In this document: piece by piece, positions 19,534 to 28,614 of the stretch
Position numbering within the stretch: the first letter of the stretch is position 1
Layout: every line of letters begins with the position of its first letter
From: Cyanobacteria bacterium SBLK
GTDB taxonomy: Bacteria > Cyanobacteriota > Cyanobacteriia > Cyanobacteriales > Spirulinaceae
Direction of reading: 5' to 3'
Length of the DNA stretch: 64,000 nt
Assembly: GCA_017746715.1 (NCBI GenBank)
Contig: JAGHZQ010000083.1
Span: 62,001-126,000, forward strand
The notes under the pieces: model-generated
Told to the model about the DNA's origin: nothing
Databases searched by the model: none
What the model saw: the letters and a program-made list of their open reading frames with translations, nothing else
Program-made: the position numbers and the translations under genes

Positions 19534-21796
19534 CGGTAATGATGCCATCATTCGCAGAAGTTCCAACGCAACAGAAGCATTTCGCCTGATTTATGTGGAT
19601 GGTAATACATCGCAAACCAAAACTACGGTGGGAGAATTAATCTTAAATGATGTCATCCTCGAAAACGGTAACGCGAATTTAGAGTTTGTCGGTGGAGTCG
19701 CAACGGTAGGTGGAGATGATGGCGGTGCTATTTTTAACGATCGCGGTAAAGTCACGATTAATAACAGTACCATTCGCAATAATGTTGCCCTCGATGAAGG
19801 CGGCGCGATTTCCAACTTTTCTGGAGAGATCGTTATCAATGGCAGCACCATTAACGGTAATACATCTCAAGGAACGACAGCTGATGGCGGAGTGGTAGAA
19901 AATGATGGTGCAAATGCCAAGTTAACAATCAACAGTTCTACCCTAAGCGGCAACCAAGGCGACCAAGGAGGAGCCATACGCAATCGCAATGGCGGTACGG
20001 TGGAAGTGAACAATAGTACGCTTACTCAAAATACGGGCTTGAGTGGGGGAGGTGGAATTTATAATGACGGCACAGGCGGAACGATTACTGTCAGAAATTC
20101 TATCGTCGCTGGCAATACAGGAGGAGGAGCAGGACCCGATCTGATTGGGGTAATTACCGGGGCAGAGAATAACCTCATCGGCAGTACTTCCGGAACGTCA
20201 GGCTCTATTGGGACCGGGACGGATATTGTTGACCCTCGCCCCATCGAGCAAATTCTCAATACCACCTTAGCTGCTAACGGTCTCCTCGAACGAGATCCCT
20301 TTACTCATGCCCTGGCACCTAATAGCCCCGCAATCGATGCAGGAAGCAATAGTTTTACCACCGATCAGCGAGGAGCCGTGGCGATCGCCCAACCCGATAT
20401 CGGCGCTTACGAAACTGGCGCCCAAAGCAGTGCTGAGATTGCAGATTCGGCAAGCAGCACAGTGATTCCAGACGATACGGGAAGTGTTGATTTTGGCACG
20501 GTGACTCGAGGAAATGCCGTTCGGAAAACCTTCACGATCGCTAACACGGGAACGCTGCCTCTCACTTTAAGCGATTTAACTCTCCCGACAGGTTATAGTA
20601 TCATCGGGAATGTCCCCAGTACTATTGCCCCAAACAGCGATCCCGATAATCTTCAAACTTTTATCATTCAATTAGATGCCTCGAGCCCGGGGGATTTCAA
20701 CGGTCAGCTTTCCGTTCAAACCAATGATACGAACTTAAGCAATAGTATTTACAACTTTAATATTGCTGGAACGGTTAACCCATTATCCAACCCAGAACCC
20801 GAAACCGGCGGCAATCCCAGTCCTGGCGGCAATCCCAGTCCTGGCGGCAATCCCGAACCCAGTGGCAATCCGGAGGGGACAGCCTTCGATCGCCTGCGAG
20901 TCGATGCCAATCTCAAGCGCTTTACTACGGGGAATGAAGGAGGAGGCAATCTCAAATTACAACTCTCTGACGACGGCAGCGATCGCATTACCCAAATTAG
21001 CATTGCCTATCTCAATGGCAGTGGCGATCGGACCTTAACCGACGTTCTTTTTACCGCCCTTCCCGCCCGCTTCCGTCCCAATGGATTTAATGCCAGTCGG
21101 CAGACTTATATCTTAGAGCAAATTGCCAGCAATCAAAGTTTTGAGATTGAATTGCAAACCCTTGACGGGACGACCCCGACCCAAGAAGTCAGCTTTGTCG
21201 AAGTGAGTACCGGACGCTTTCGCCTTAACTTTGCCGAGGGCATTTCCCTCTTTCTCGAACAAACCACCGAAGGTGTACCCCTCGGGGTTGGCAGCCTTCA
21301 AAAACAAGGGCAAGAATTTCTCGATCTGCGAAGTGTTTCGGGGGTTGTGAGGAGCACTTTCTCCGTTTATCGAGAAGCCAACTTTAACAACGCCGTCGGC
21401 TTTTTCCTCGCCAGCGATGAAAATGGCACGGTCAATGGTTTGGCGCCCGGAGATAGCGGTTATGCAGAGGCAGCCATAAACAACCGCTTAACGAATATCG
21501 AACTCTTTGTGAGCGATCGAGGCATTAATGAATTTTCCGCGACCTTTGCGGCGGGTTCGATCTTGATGCCCTTTATTACCGTCAATGGAACTGCCGAGCA
21601 ATTCTTGGCTAACAATCCCACCAATAGTCTCAATAGCGATATTCTGGCTTATTTCCCCTTCATCGGTGCCAATCCCGACCAAGCCGATCACATTCGCTTG
21701 TTGGCAAACAATACCTTTGGCTTTGAAGATTTACGAGGGGGTGGCGACCAAGATTTTAATGACATCATTGTGGAAACCACTCTCGTCCAAGTTTGA
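19361..21796 (+). CDS. Beta-helix / DUF4114 exoprotein, C-terminal part of the frameshifted DUF4347 gene
   Basis: The real content begins near 19471 (DGPNINRGWSGLPAILTPL), continuing the beta-helix started in the previous frame; the ATG at 19361 is unlikely to be a genuine start. Repeats of the type 'GGAIxNxxGxVTINxSTxxxN' (about residues 110-260) form a right-handed beta helix. A domain with FGTVTRGNAVRKTFTIANTG (about 370-475) resembles the HYDIN/choice-of-anchor type. A linker of repeated GGNPSP units (20814-20875) precedes a C-terminal region that ends in the DUF4114 motif (FGFEDLRGGGDQDFNDIIVE). This is an extracellular or cell-surface protein; DUF4114 regions are often calcium-binding and carry type I export information. 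The product is translatable only if the frame is restored. Confidence 0.75.
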   Translation: MPLIMLMMAQIPLSISPPMEFTNSLPIPDRLIRRPADGPNINRGWSGLPAILTPLTINGNDAIIRRSSNATEAFRLIYVDGNTSQTKTTVGELILNDVILENGNANLEFVGGVATVGGDDGGAIFNDRGKVTINNSTIRNNVALDEGGAISNFSGEIVINGSTINGNTSQGTTADGGVVENDGANAKLTINSSTLSGNQGDQGGAIRNRNGGTVEVNNSTLTQNTGLSGGGGIYNDGTGGTITVRNSIVAGNTGGGAGPDLIGVITGAENNLIGSTSGTSGSIGTGTDIVDPRPIEQILNTTLAANGLLERDPFTHALAPNSPAIDAGSNSFTTDQRGAVAIAQPDIGAYETGAQSSAEIADSASSTVIPDDTGSVDFGTVTRGNAVRKTFTIANTGTLPLTLSDLTLPTGYSIIGNVPSTIAPNSDPDNLQTFIIQLDASSPGDFNGQLSVQTNDTNLSNSIYNFNIAGTVNPLSNPEPETGGNPSPGGNPSPGGNPEPSGNPEGTAFDRLRVDANLKRFTTGNEGGGNLKLQLSDDGSDRITQISIAYLNGSGDRTLTDVLFTALPARFRPNGFNASRQTYILEQIASNQSFEIELQTLDGTTPTQEVSFVEVSTGRFRLNFAEGISLFLEQTTEGVPLGVGSLQKQGQEFLDLRSVSGVVRSTFSVYREANFNNAVGFFLASDENGTVNGLAPGDSGYAEAAINNRLTNIELFVSDRGINEFSATFAAGSILMPFITVNGTAEQFLANNPTNSLNSDILAYFPFIGANPDQADHIRLLANNTFGFEDLRGGGDQDFNDIIVETTLVQV

Positions 21797-21961
21797 GGCG
21801 ATCGCGGCAAGAATACAAAAAATTGATAAAGATCGAGCAGAAAATCCCGATCCGATCTTTATCTTTTTTCCCACTTTCTCAAACGACTTGACCGATGGAA
21901 ATATCGCCCTTAAACTACAGTCTAATTCAATAAAATCGAAAACCGTTCAGGAGTTTAACAA

Positions 21962-22540
21962 ATGATTCAAATCATCGGCACGATCTTGCTGATCGGCTTA
22001 TTGGCATTAACGTCAGTTTCGCCCGATGTTATCGCAATTGGAAATTTTGGACCGAACGATATTTTTCAGCTATTAACCGTCATCGGTTTTGTTGCTGCTC
22101 TCCAACATAGTGCGGTTGAAGTGATTATGTCCACTTGGCGAGACCCAAAACAGGATGACATTAAAGCCAAACTCACCCTCTTAGATAAGGATCTCGAAAC
22201 CGATGACGAAACTCCAGAAGAACGAGTTGCATTGGTCAAAAAACGCAAAGAAGTGGATATCGAACTGAAAAAGTTCAAAACCAACACGCGAAAACTGGCC
22301 TTATGGATTACACTTCTTTCGGGAGTTTTTGTTAGTGTTGTGGGCATTCGGATTTTAGGCAGCTTAATCGATCCCTCTCAACTGAAAGAAATGTCTAAAT
22401 ATCAAGCCTTGGGTTTCAATATTATGGATGTCTTTTTAACAGGCGCGTTGATTTCCGGCGGGACGGAAGGCGTTTATCAAATCGTCCAAGTTTTTAGCAG
22501 TTTCCTCAACAAAACAACTGAAAAAGTTAAAGCTCAGTAA
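21962..22540 (+). CDS. Conserved membrane protein of unknown function
   Basis: 192 residues. Two hydrophobic segments near the N-terminus (about 2-25 and 35-50) are followed by a charged, probably coiled-coil cytosolic segment (residues 58-110, rich in K, E and D, with LTLLDKDLETDDETPEER). Two more transmembrane helices (about 113-135 and 150-175) end the protein, with the pattern GALISGGTEGVYQIVQVFSSFL. I do not recognise a named family. It is preceded by a 165-bp AT-rich gap after the exoprotein gene and is convergent with ileS. Confidence 0.7.
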   Translation: MIQIIGTILLIGLLALTSVSPDVIAIGNFGPNDIFQLLTVIGFVAALQHSAVEVIMSTWRDPKQDDIKAKLTLLDKDLETDDETPEERVALVKKRKEVDIELKKFKTNTRKLALWITLLSGVFVSVVGIRILGSLIDPSQLKEMSKYQALGFNIMDVFLTGALISGGTEGVYQIVQVFSSFLNKTTEKVKAQ

Positions 22541-22547
22541 TCTTTTT

Positions 22548-22582
22548 GCGATCGCATTTGTGTAAAATACAAATACGATCGC
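22548..22582. terminator. Bidirectional hairpin terminator between the membrane protein gene and ileS
   Basis: Stem GCGATCGCATTTGT pairs with ACAAATACGATCGC around a short AT loop. T-runs sit on both sides (TCTTTTT to the left, CTTTTG to the right), as needed for termination of the two convergent genes. Confidence 0.75.
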
Positions 22583-22591
22583 TTTTGTTAT

Positions 22592-25471
22592 CTAAAAGGT
22601 TTCTGCTAAGGCAGACTCGCAGCGATCGCACAGCAAGGGATGTTCGCTGGATTTGCCTACCGATGTGGAATAATTCCAACAGCGATCGCATTTCTCTCCC
22701 TCTGCTTTGATAATCCCAATCGAAACGCGATCCGATTCGCTTTTATAGTCTGCTCCTTGAATGCGATCGAGAGAATCGACTAATTCAACTTGAGACGCAA
22801 GGAAAAGATAGCGCAGTTCGTCGATACGATTCCCTTGCAAACTATCTTCTGGATTTAATCCTTGCAAAGATTTTTTCAAGTCTGCATCAGCGATATAAAG
22901 TAATACTTTTGCATCTAAAGAAGACCCGATCGCTTTCTCGCTGCGTGCTTGTTCCATGACTTTATTCACATCCGTCCGCAAATCCCGCAAAATCGTCCAA
23001 TAAGCAGTCATTTCCGGCTTTTTCCATTCCGGTTTCATATCGATCCAACCGGCAGCGAAAACGGATTTATAAGGGGTTTTGTAGGGCAAAAATTGCCAGA
23101 TATCCTCTGCCATGTGGGACAATACCGGAGCAATGGATTTGGCTAAATTTTCCAAGGCGATCGCCAATACGGTTTGACAACTGCGCCGACGAGGAGAATT
23201 TAACGCCGAAATATAGAGGCGATCCTTGGCAATATCGAGATAGAAATTAGACAGATCCACCACGCAGAAATTCTGCACCGCTTGGAAGAAACGATAAAAC
23301 TGATAAGTTTTAAACGCATCGCTAATATCATCAAATACTTCCGTCATGCGGTGCAGCATATACTTATCCAATTCTGCCATCTCTGCATAAGCGACGGCGT
23401 GTTGTTCTGGAGCGAAATCGTGGAGATTTCCTAATAAAAACCGCGCCGTATTGCGAATTTTTCGGTAAACATCAGACAATTGTTTGAGAATATTGCCACC
23501 AATCAAAACATCGGAAGAATAATCCACCGAAGAAACCCACAGGCGCAAAACATCGGCACCATAAGGCGGATCTTTTTTCTTATTATTGCCGCCGTTAATA
23601 ATCATCAGAGGATCGACGACATTTCCCAAAGATTTACTCATTTTATAGCCCTTTTCATCGAGAGCAAATCCGTGAGTCAATACCGTTTTATAGGGCGCAC
23701 AACCATTGCTTGCTACACTGGTTAACAAACTGGATTGAAACCAACCGCGATGCTGATCCGAGCCTTCCAAATACATATCGACGGGATATTTTAACTCCTC
23801 TCGAGTATCTGCCACTGCCGACCAAGAAGAACCGGAATCGAACCAAACGTCCATTGTATCCATCCCTTTCCGATAGGTTTTGCCGTTATTGCGATATTGT
23901 TCTGGTAATAGCTCCTCCACCGACAATTCCCACCAAGCATCGGAACCGCGATCGCGGATAATTTCTTGGATACGATCGATGGTTTCTTGCGTGACTAAAG
24001 GTTCGTTGGTTTCTTCATCGTAAAACACGGGAATTGGCATTCCCCAACTGCGCTGGCGAGAGATGCACCAATCGGCGCGATCGCTGACCATTGGGGTAAT
24101 GCGACTCTGGCCTCGGGAGGGAATCCATTCGACCTCTGAAATTGCTTTTAAGGCCTCTTCTCGGAATCCTTCAATCGACGCAAACCATTGTTCTGTCGCT
24201 CGGAAAATGGTAGGCTTCTTCGTGCGCCAATCGTAGGGATATTTATGGGCGTAGGATTCTTCTAAAAGCAATGCTTTAGCTTCGATTAAGGCTTCGATAA
24301 TTGCGCCATTGGCATCCTTTAAAACATTTAATCCAGCAAATTGTCCTGCTTCTTTAGTAAAGTTACCTCGTTCGTCTACTGGGGATAAAATTGGCAATCC
24401 GTAGCGCTTCCCAACGATAAAATCTTCTTGACCGTGACCCGGTGCTGTATGAACCAAACCCGTCCCGGATTCTGTGGTTACGTAATCGCCGCCGATGAGA
24501 ATTTTGCTCTCGCGATCGAACAGGGGATGCTTATAAATGCAGCCTTCTAATTCTACCCCTTTAACTGTCATTTTGATGGTTAAAGTTTTGCCAAATTTTT
24601 CGCTCAATTTTTCCCGCAAATCTTCCGCAACGATTAGATATTTCGGCGTGTCAATTTCCCCCTCCATTTCCACAACTGCATAGGTTAATTCGGGATTGAG
24701 AGCTACTGCTAAATTAGCGGGAATCGTCCAAGGGGTTGTGGTCCAAATAGCTACCCCTAAATCCGGCAAAAATTCGGCTAATTTTTCTGCAACTGCGGGA
24801 GCTGCTTTTAAGAAGGGAAAAGCAACATAAATACTTCGAGAAGTATGACCTTCCGGGTATTCTAATTCTGCTTCTGCGAGGGCGGTTTGCGAGCTGGGAC
24901 TCCAATGCACCGACTTCAAACCGCGATAGATGTATCCTTTTAATGCCATTTTGCCAAAGACGGCAACTTGAGCGGCTTCATATTCCGGTTGTAGGGTTAA
25001 ATAAGGGTTCTCCCAATCTCCCCAAACCCCAAAACGCTTGAACCCCGATCGCTGATCTTCCATGGCCGCGATCGCGAATTCTTTGGCTTTTTGTCGCAGA
25101 GATAGGGGCGTTAATTTTGCTCGCTCTTTCTGCTTCATTTTTTGCAGCACTTTAAGCTCGATCGGCAGTCCGTGACAATCCCAACCGGGAATATAACGAA
25201 CTTTTCTCCCTTGCAAAATTTGGTACTTATTAACGATATCCTTGAGAATTTTATTGAGCGCGTGACCCATGTGCAGCGATCCATTAGCGTAGGGGGGACC
25301 GTCGTGCAGCACGAAAATTTCACCCGGATTCTCCCGCGACAGGGTTTCGTAAATCTGTTCGTCTGCCCAAAATTGCTGTAATTCCGGCTCTCGCTTCACG
25401 GCATTTGCCCGCATGCTAAAGTCGGTTTTGGGAAGATGGACGGTTTCTTTGTAGCTCTGTTGTTCGGTCAC
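22592..25471 (-). CDS. ileS: Isoleucyl-tRNA synthetase
   Basis: 959 residues, normal for the bacterial enzyme. It charges tRNA-Ile with isoleucine in the cytoplasm. The class I HIGH motif appears as HMGH (67-70 in NGSLHMGHALNK). The second class I signature KMSKSLGN is near residue 610. The CP1 editing domain lies between them (TTTPWTIPANLA, GTGLVHTAPGHGQED). The C-terminus carries a zinc-binding knuckle (CDRCW near 930, CDRCE near 950). The start region is divergent from the comB-like gene, leaving a 150-bp shared promoter region. Confidence 0.98.
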   Translation of the reverse strand: MTEQQSYKETVHLPKTDFSMRANAVKREPELQQFWADEQIYETLSRENPGEIFVLHDGPPYANGSLHMGHALNKILKDIVNKYQILQGRKVRYIPGWDCHGLPIELKVLQKMKQKERAKLTPLSLRQKAKEFAIAAMEDQRSGFKRFGVWGDWENPYLTLQPEYEAAQVAVFGKMALKGYIYRGLKSVHWSPSSQTALAEAELEYPEGHTSRSIYVAFPFLKAAPAVAEKLAEFLPDLGVAIWTTTPWTIPANLAVALNPELTYAVVEMEGEIDTPKYLIVAEDLREKLSEKFGKTLTIKMTVKGVELEGCIYKHPLFDRESKILIGGDYVTTESGTGLVHTAPGHGQEDFIVGKRYGLPILSPVDERGNFTKEAGQFAGLNVLKDANGAIIEALIEAKALLLEESYAHKYPYDWRTKKPTIFRATEQWFASIEGFREEALKAISEVEWIPSRGQSRITPMVSDRADWCISRQRSWGMPIPVFYDEETNEPLVTQETIDRIQEIIRDRGSDAWWELSVEELLPEQYRNNGKTYRKGMDTMDVWFDSGSSWSAVADTREELKYPVDMYLEGSDQHRGWFQSSLLTSVASNGCAPYKTVLTHGFALDEKGYKMSKSLGNVVDPLMIINGGNNKKKDPPYGADVLRLWVSSVDYSSDVLIGGNILKQLSDVYRKIRNTARFLLGNLHDFAPEQHAVAYAEMAELDKYMLHRMTEVFDDISDAFKTYQFYRFFQAVQNFCVVDLSNFYLDIAKDRLYISALNSPRRRSCQTVLAIALENLAKSIAPVLSHMAEDIWQFLPYKTPYKSVFAAGWIDMKPEWKKPEMTAYWTILRDLRTDVNKVMEQARSEKAIGSSLDAKVLLYIADADLKKSLQGLNPEDSLQGNRIDELRYLFLASQVELVDSLDRIQGADYKSESDRVSIGIIKAEGEKCDRCWNYSTSVGKSSEHPLLCDRCESALAETF

Positions 25472-25622
25472 GGTCTAATCCAGAATGCAATTTCTTTCTA
25501 TCATTATCAATGAAAATTGCTTTTTCCGGCCAGACTCTTCTCTCTACTTGCATTTTCTTCCCCCACGAGCCTACCCCCCTGTAAGATAGAGGATGAAATT
25601 TCAGCAGGGATGAGGGATTGAC

Positions 25623-26345
25623 GTGCAGTTTTTTGTTTACCATACGCCAGAATTAACCCCCACGAATTCGCTACCCGACTGCGCGATCGCGATCGACGTG
25701 CTGCGAGCCACTACAACCATTGCAACGGCTTTACATGCGGGTGCCGAAGCCGTGCAAGCCTTCAGCGATATTAACAAATTAATGGCTCGGAGCGATTCCT
25801 GGCCGGCAGAAAAGCGCTTGCGAGCGGGAGAAAGGGGAGGCAAGCAGGTTGAAGGATGCGACATGGGTAACTCGCCTCTTTTTTGTACGAAAGAGAGAGT
25901 TAAAGATAAACGATTATTTCTCAGCACGACTAATGGGACGCGAGCATTACAGAGAATTGAAAATGCCCCCGTGGTTCTCACTGCCGCACAAGTGAACCGC
26001 CGCGCTGCCGTCGAATACCTGCGTCAAAAACAACCGGAAACTGTTTGGTTGGTGGGATCCGGTTGGCAAGGAGACTATTCCCTCGAGGATACGGTTTGTG
26101 CTGGAGCGATCGCTCTGCCATTTTACCAAGAAAATACAGAAATTATCGGCAATGATGAAGTTTTAGGGGCGATTTCTCTGTACGATCGCTGGCAGGATAA
26201 GTTAGTCGATTTATTCTGTCAAGCGAGTCACGGGAAGCGATTATTGGGGTTAAATTTACGAGACGATCTGGAATATTGCGCCAAAACCGATATTCTCGAT
26301 ATTCTCCCCATGCAAACGGAAAAGGGAGTGATTAAAGCGGTTTAA
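25623..26345 (+). CDS. comB: 2-phosphosulfolactate phosphatase family protein (ComB-like)
   Basis: 240 residues from a GTG start at 25623. The family hallmark is the N-terminal CAIAIDVLRATTTIATAL segment with the Asp in DVLRATT (residues about 26-32). The LSTTNGTRAL block (about 100-109) and the GSGWQGDYSLEDTVCAG block (about 146-162) follow. ComB hydrolyses 2-phosphosulfolactate in archaeal coenzyme M synthesis. Cyanobacteria do not make coenzyme M, so the true substrate here is uncertain; annotation by family is firm, function is not. Confidence 0.85.
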   Translation: MQFFVYHTPELTPTNSLPDCAIAIDVLRATTTIATALHAGAEAVQAFSDINKLMARSDSWPAEKRLRAGERGGKQVEGCDMGNSPLFCTKERVKDKRLFLSTTNGTRALQRIENAPVVLTAAQVNRRAAVEYLRQKQPETVWLVGSGWQGDYSLEDTVCAGAIALPFYQENTEIIGNDEVLGAISLYDRWQDKLVDLFCQASHGKRLLGLNLRDDLEYCAKTDILDILPMQTEKGVIKAV

Positions 26346-26355
26346 TGTTCGTCAA

Positions 26356-26385
26356 AGCGATCGCGTTTCTGGAGATGCGATCGCT
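26356..26385. terminator. HIP1-derived hairpin downstream of the comB-like gene
   Basis: AGCGATCGC and GCGATCGCT face each other across a 12-nt loop, 10 bp after the stop codon. There is no clear T-run, so termination is only possible, not shown. Confidence 0.35.
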
Positions 26386-26412
26386 CGGGTTGGAGAAGTG
26401 CGATCTCAAATA

Positions 26413-26640
26413 TTAACGTTTTTTGCGCTTCTGAAATCGAACAATCAATTCAAAAGGCGTTACAACTTGCAGTTCCAATGATTCTCTAGCTTGACGAAAA
26501 TCGCGAAGATTTTCAGTAACGATTATAGCACCCGCATTCATGCCACAATCAATTACAAAATCGTCTCTAACAGGACTTGTTTTTGCTTTGATAACATTGA
26601 TTTGGATTCGTTTATCGAGAAAAAAGTATATTTGAACTTA
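26413..26640 (-). pseudogene. PIN-domain (VapC-like) toxin, N-terminally truncated remnant
   Basis: An open frame on the minus strand ends at a TAA (26413-26415). Its last part reads RDDFVIDCGMNAGAIIVTENLRDFR, then LQVVTPFELI. This is the C-terminal half of a PIN-family toxin: the D-D-x-x-x-D acidic cluster, the 'A.IIVT.N.RDF' strand and the 'V.TP.EF' end are all present. The frame has no usable start and stops upstream near 26641, where a hairpin repeat begins. The first half of the PIN domain, with its first catalytic Asp, is missing, and no antitoxin gene is adjacent. It is a decayed type II toxin gene. Confidence 0.7.
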
Positions 26641-26648
26641 ACGACAAA

Positions 26649-26668
26649 CCAAGAACTCAAGTTCTTGG
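26649..26668. repeat. Hairpin repeat, 9-bp stem with CA loop (copy A)
   Basis: CCAAGAACT and AGTTCTTGG flank a CA dinucleotide. The context is ACAAA before and CT after the stem. The same frame (CAAA-CC...GG-CT) with a different but still fully paired stem occurs at 39768-39787. It abuts the truncated end of the PIN remnant. Confidence 0.7.
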
Positions 26669-26775
26669 CTTATAGCTCAAGCAGGCTTCAGCCAGCTTAA
26701 CTCTGCTAAACCTTAACCTGCTCGAGCGGGTTTAAGCGATCGCCCGAGATTTGAACCCCGCGATCGCAACTGAAA

Positions 26776-27765
26776 TTAAACCAGCTTTAAATCTGGATAC
26801 TCGGCGAGAATATCATCCGTACTGAGAGTATCGCCCTCAGCTTGCGGAGTCCAGAGAATCTCCAAAGCGAGGAGGCGATCGCTCCCAACTCCTCCGATTG
26901 TATTGATAGCTTGAGTGAGATCGTCACTACTATTGATTTTCGGAAGCTCTAATTTCCCTTCCACGCCCACCAAAAGCGTCACGATAATATACTCTCCCGC
27001 CTCCGCGCGAATTTCCTTAGCGAGATCCTCCACCGCAGAAGATATCTTCATCTCGCCGCTTTGCACTTGGCGATCCACATTCGAGAGAGTTTCGGCACTA
27101 AACTTACTCCGTTCCGACAGTGCCAACTGATTGAACTTCGCCTCCGCAGTTTCTAACACCGTCGTTTGGGAAACCGTCGCACCGTAAACCCAATATTCCG
27201 GATGGCGCAATAAAGCCAAACCGACCTCTTGTAACACCTTAGCGCGTCCGGCACTCGTCCCCGTATCCGCACTTCGTCCGAAGCGATCCAAATCTGCCTT
27301 TAAACCGCGAGCTTCCGCCAGCAAACCCACCTGTACCTTCCCAACCGATACCTTAGTATTGCGGGGACTATCCTCGCGATTCCCGCCCAAACTCAGACCG
27401 CTATTGCTGAGAGTCCTGACCAAAAAGCTCCCCAAAGCAATGATAATGAGTAGGGTAAACAAACTGCCCCCACCGCCAAAACCAAAGAAAGGAATGAGAA
27501 AGGGGAAACCGAAACCCCAACCCGGCGATCGATAATAACCGCCCCCCGAGGGCGAAGAATAGCTGCGACTGGGGGCAGAATAAGAGCGAGAGGGAACCCG
27601 GAACGAACCGCCGCCAATACGCCCCCCACTGCGACGGGCAAGGGCTGCATCGCTATGGGCAAAAGTTAAAATCGAGATTAAAACGCAGGCGAATAAGATT
27701 TTTAAGAAGGGTTTGAGTTTGACTGAGAGTTTTGACAACATGGCGTTTTGTGCTTTTGATGACAT
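26776..27765 (-). CDS. DUF1517 domain membrane protein
   Basis: 329 residues. A first hydrophobic segment (about 19-37) with the end ALARRSGGR looks like a signal peptide. A Ser/Gly/Tyr/Arg-rich stretch follows (SGGRIGGGSFRVPSRSYSAPSRSY, residues 45-75), then a second transmembrane segment (about 82-125, SLFTLLIIIALGSFLV). The soluble C-terminal DUF1517 domain (140-329) contains VQVGLLAEARGLKADLDR and EILWTPQAEGDTLSTDD. DUF1517 proteins occur in cyanobacteria and chloroplasts; their function is not established. It is divergent from the peroxiredoxin gene. Confidence 0.88.
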   Translation of the reverse strand: MSSKAQNAMLSKLSVKLKPFLKILFACVLISILTFAHSDAALARRSGGRIGGGSFRVPSRSYSAPSRSYSSPSGGGYYRSPGWGFGFPFLIPFFGFGGGGSLFTLLIIIALGSFLVRTLSNSGLSLGGNREDSPRNTKVSVGKVQVGLLAEARGLKADLDRFGRSADTGTSAGRAKVLQEVGLALLRHPEYWVYGATVSQTTVLETAEAKFNQLALSERSKFSAETLSNVDRQVQSGEMKISSAVEDLAKEIRAEAGEYIIVTLLVGVEGKLELPKINSSDDLTQAINTIGGVGSDRLLALEILWTPQAEGDTLSTDDILAEYPDLKLV

Positions 27766-27948
27766 TCCTCAATTTAGCAAAATCCCCGACTCCATCAGAC
27801 TGTCATCCCCCAGCGAAATCAGAATGAGTCTGAATTGTCTTGTAACAGTTCTTCAAGTTTGCTTAAATTGAGCAGAGTGGAATAACCCCCATTCCCATTG
27901 ATTGCCTCGCTCGACAATTTACACATCTTTAGGTAAGGAGTGTTTCGC

Positions 27949-28545
27949 ATGGAAGGATGTCTCAGAGTCGGTCAACCCGCACCGGACTTTACTGCAACCG
28001 CCGTTTTCGATCAGGAATTCAAAACCCTGAAACTGTCTGACTATCGCGGTAAATACGTCGTTCTGTTCTTTTATCCCTTGGACTTCACGTTTGTTTGTCC
28101 CACGGAAATTATTGCTTTTAGCGATCGCTACGAGGAATTCAGCAAACTCGGGACAGAAGTGCTCGGAGTTTCCGTCGATAGCGAATTCTCCCACCTTGCT
28201 TGGATTCAAACCGATCGCAAAGAAGGAGGAGTCGGCGATATTACCTATCCTCTTGTTTCCGATATTAAAAAGGAGATCGCGAACGCTTACAACGTTCTCG
28301 ATCCCGATGCCGGGGTTGCTTTGCGCGGACTGTTCATTATCGATAAAGAAGGCGTAATCCAACACTCCACCGTGAATAACCTTTCCTTCGGGCGCAGCGT
28401 CGATGAAACCCTGCGAACTCTGAAAGCCATTCAATACGTGCAATCTCACCCCGATGAGGTTTGCCCGGCAGGATGGCAAGAAGGAGATAAAACCATGGTT
28501 CCCGATCCCCAAAAATCGAAAGTTTACTTTTCTGCTGTTTCCTAA
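27949..28545 (+). CDS. 2-Cys peroxiredoxin
   Basis: 198 residues from the ATG at 27949. An AAGGAG ribosome binding site 8 bp upstream decides this start over the GTG at 27940, which overlaps that site. It is a typical 2-Cys (AhpC/Prx1) thiol peroxidase reducing H2O2 and organic peroxides, usually with thioredoxin as donor. The peroxidatic cysteine is in FTFVCPTE (about residue 48) and the resolving cysteine in DEVCPAGW (about 169). The C-terminus keeps the long tail of eukaryotic-type, overoxidation-sensitive enzymes in outline, but no YF pair is seen. It stands alone. Confidence 0.96.
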   Translation: MEGCLRVGQPAPDFTATAVFDQEFKTLKLSDYRGKYVVLFFYPLDFTFVCPTEIIAFSDRYEEFSKLGTEVLGVSVDSEFSHLAWIQTDRKEGGVGDITYPLVSDIKKEIANAYNVLDPDAGVALRGLFIIDKEGVIQHSTVNNLSFGRSVDETLRTLKAIQYVQSHPDEVCPAGWQEGDKTMVPDPQKSKVYFSAVS

Positions 28546-28570
28546 TTCGGCATTATCGGATTTTTGGGCG

Positions 28571-28594
28571 GGCGGCGATCGCGCGATCGCCGCC
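28571..28594. terminator. Perfect 24-bp palindrome between convergent genes
   Basis: GGCGGCGATCGC followed directly by its exact reverse complement GCGATCGCCGCC. It contains two overlapping HIP1 octamers and lies between the stops of the peroxiredoxin and the FAD/Rieske genes. A TTTTT precedes it on the left, fitting termination of the minus-strand gene. Confidence 0.6.
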
Positions 28595-28614
28595 TATTAT
28601 TCCCTTGATACTCG

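Noticed and set aside
26735..26770. GGTTCAAATC-like stretch on the minus strand resembling a tRNA T-loop
   Set aside because: The flanking bases do not pair into a T-stem, and no acceptor stem or anticodon arm can be built upstream on that strand.
27919..28512. Open frame of 197 codons on the minus strand
   Set aside because: Completely antisense to the 2-Cys peroxiredoxin gene, which has clear motifs and a ribosome binding site.
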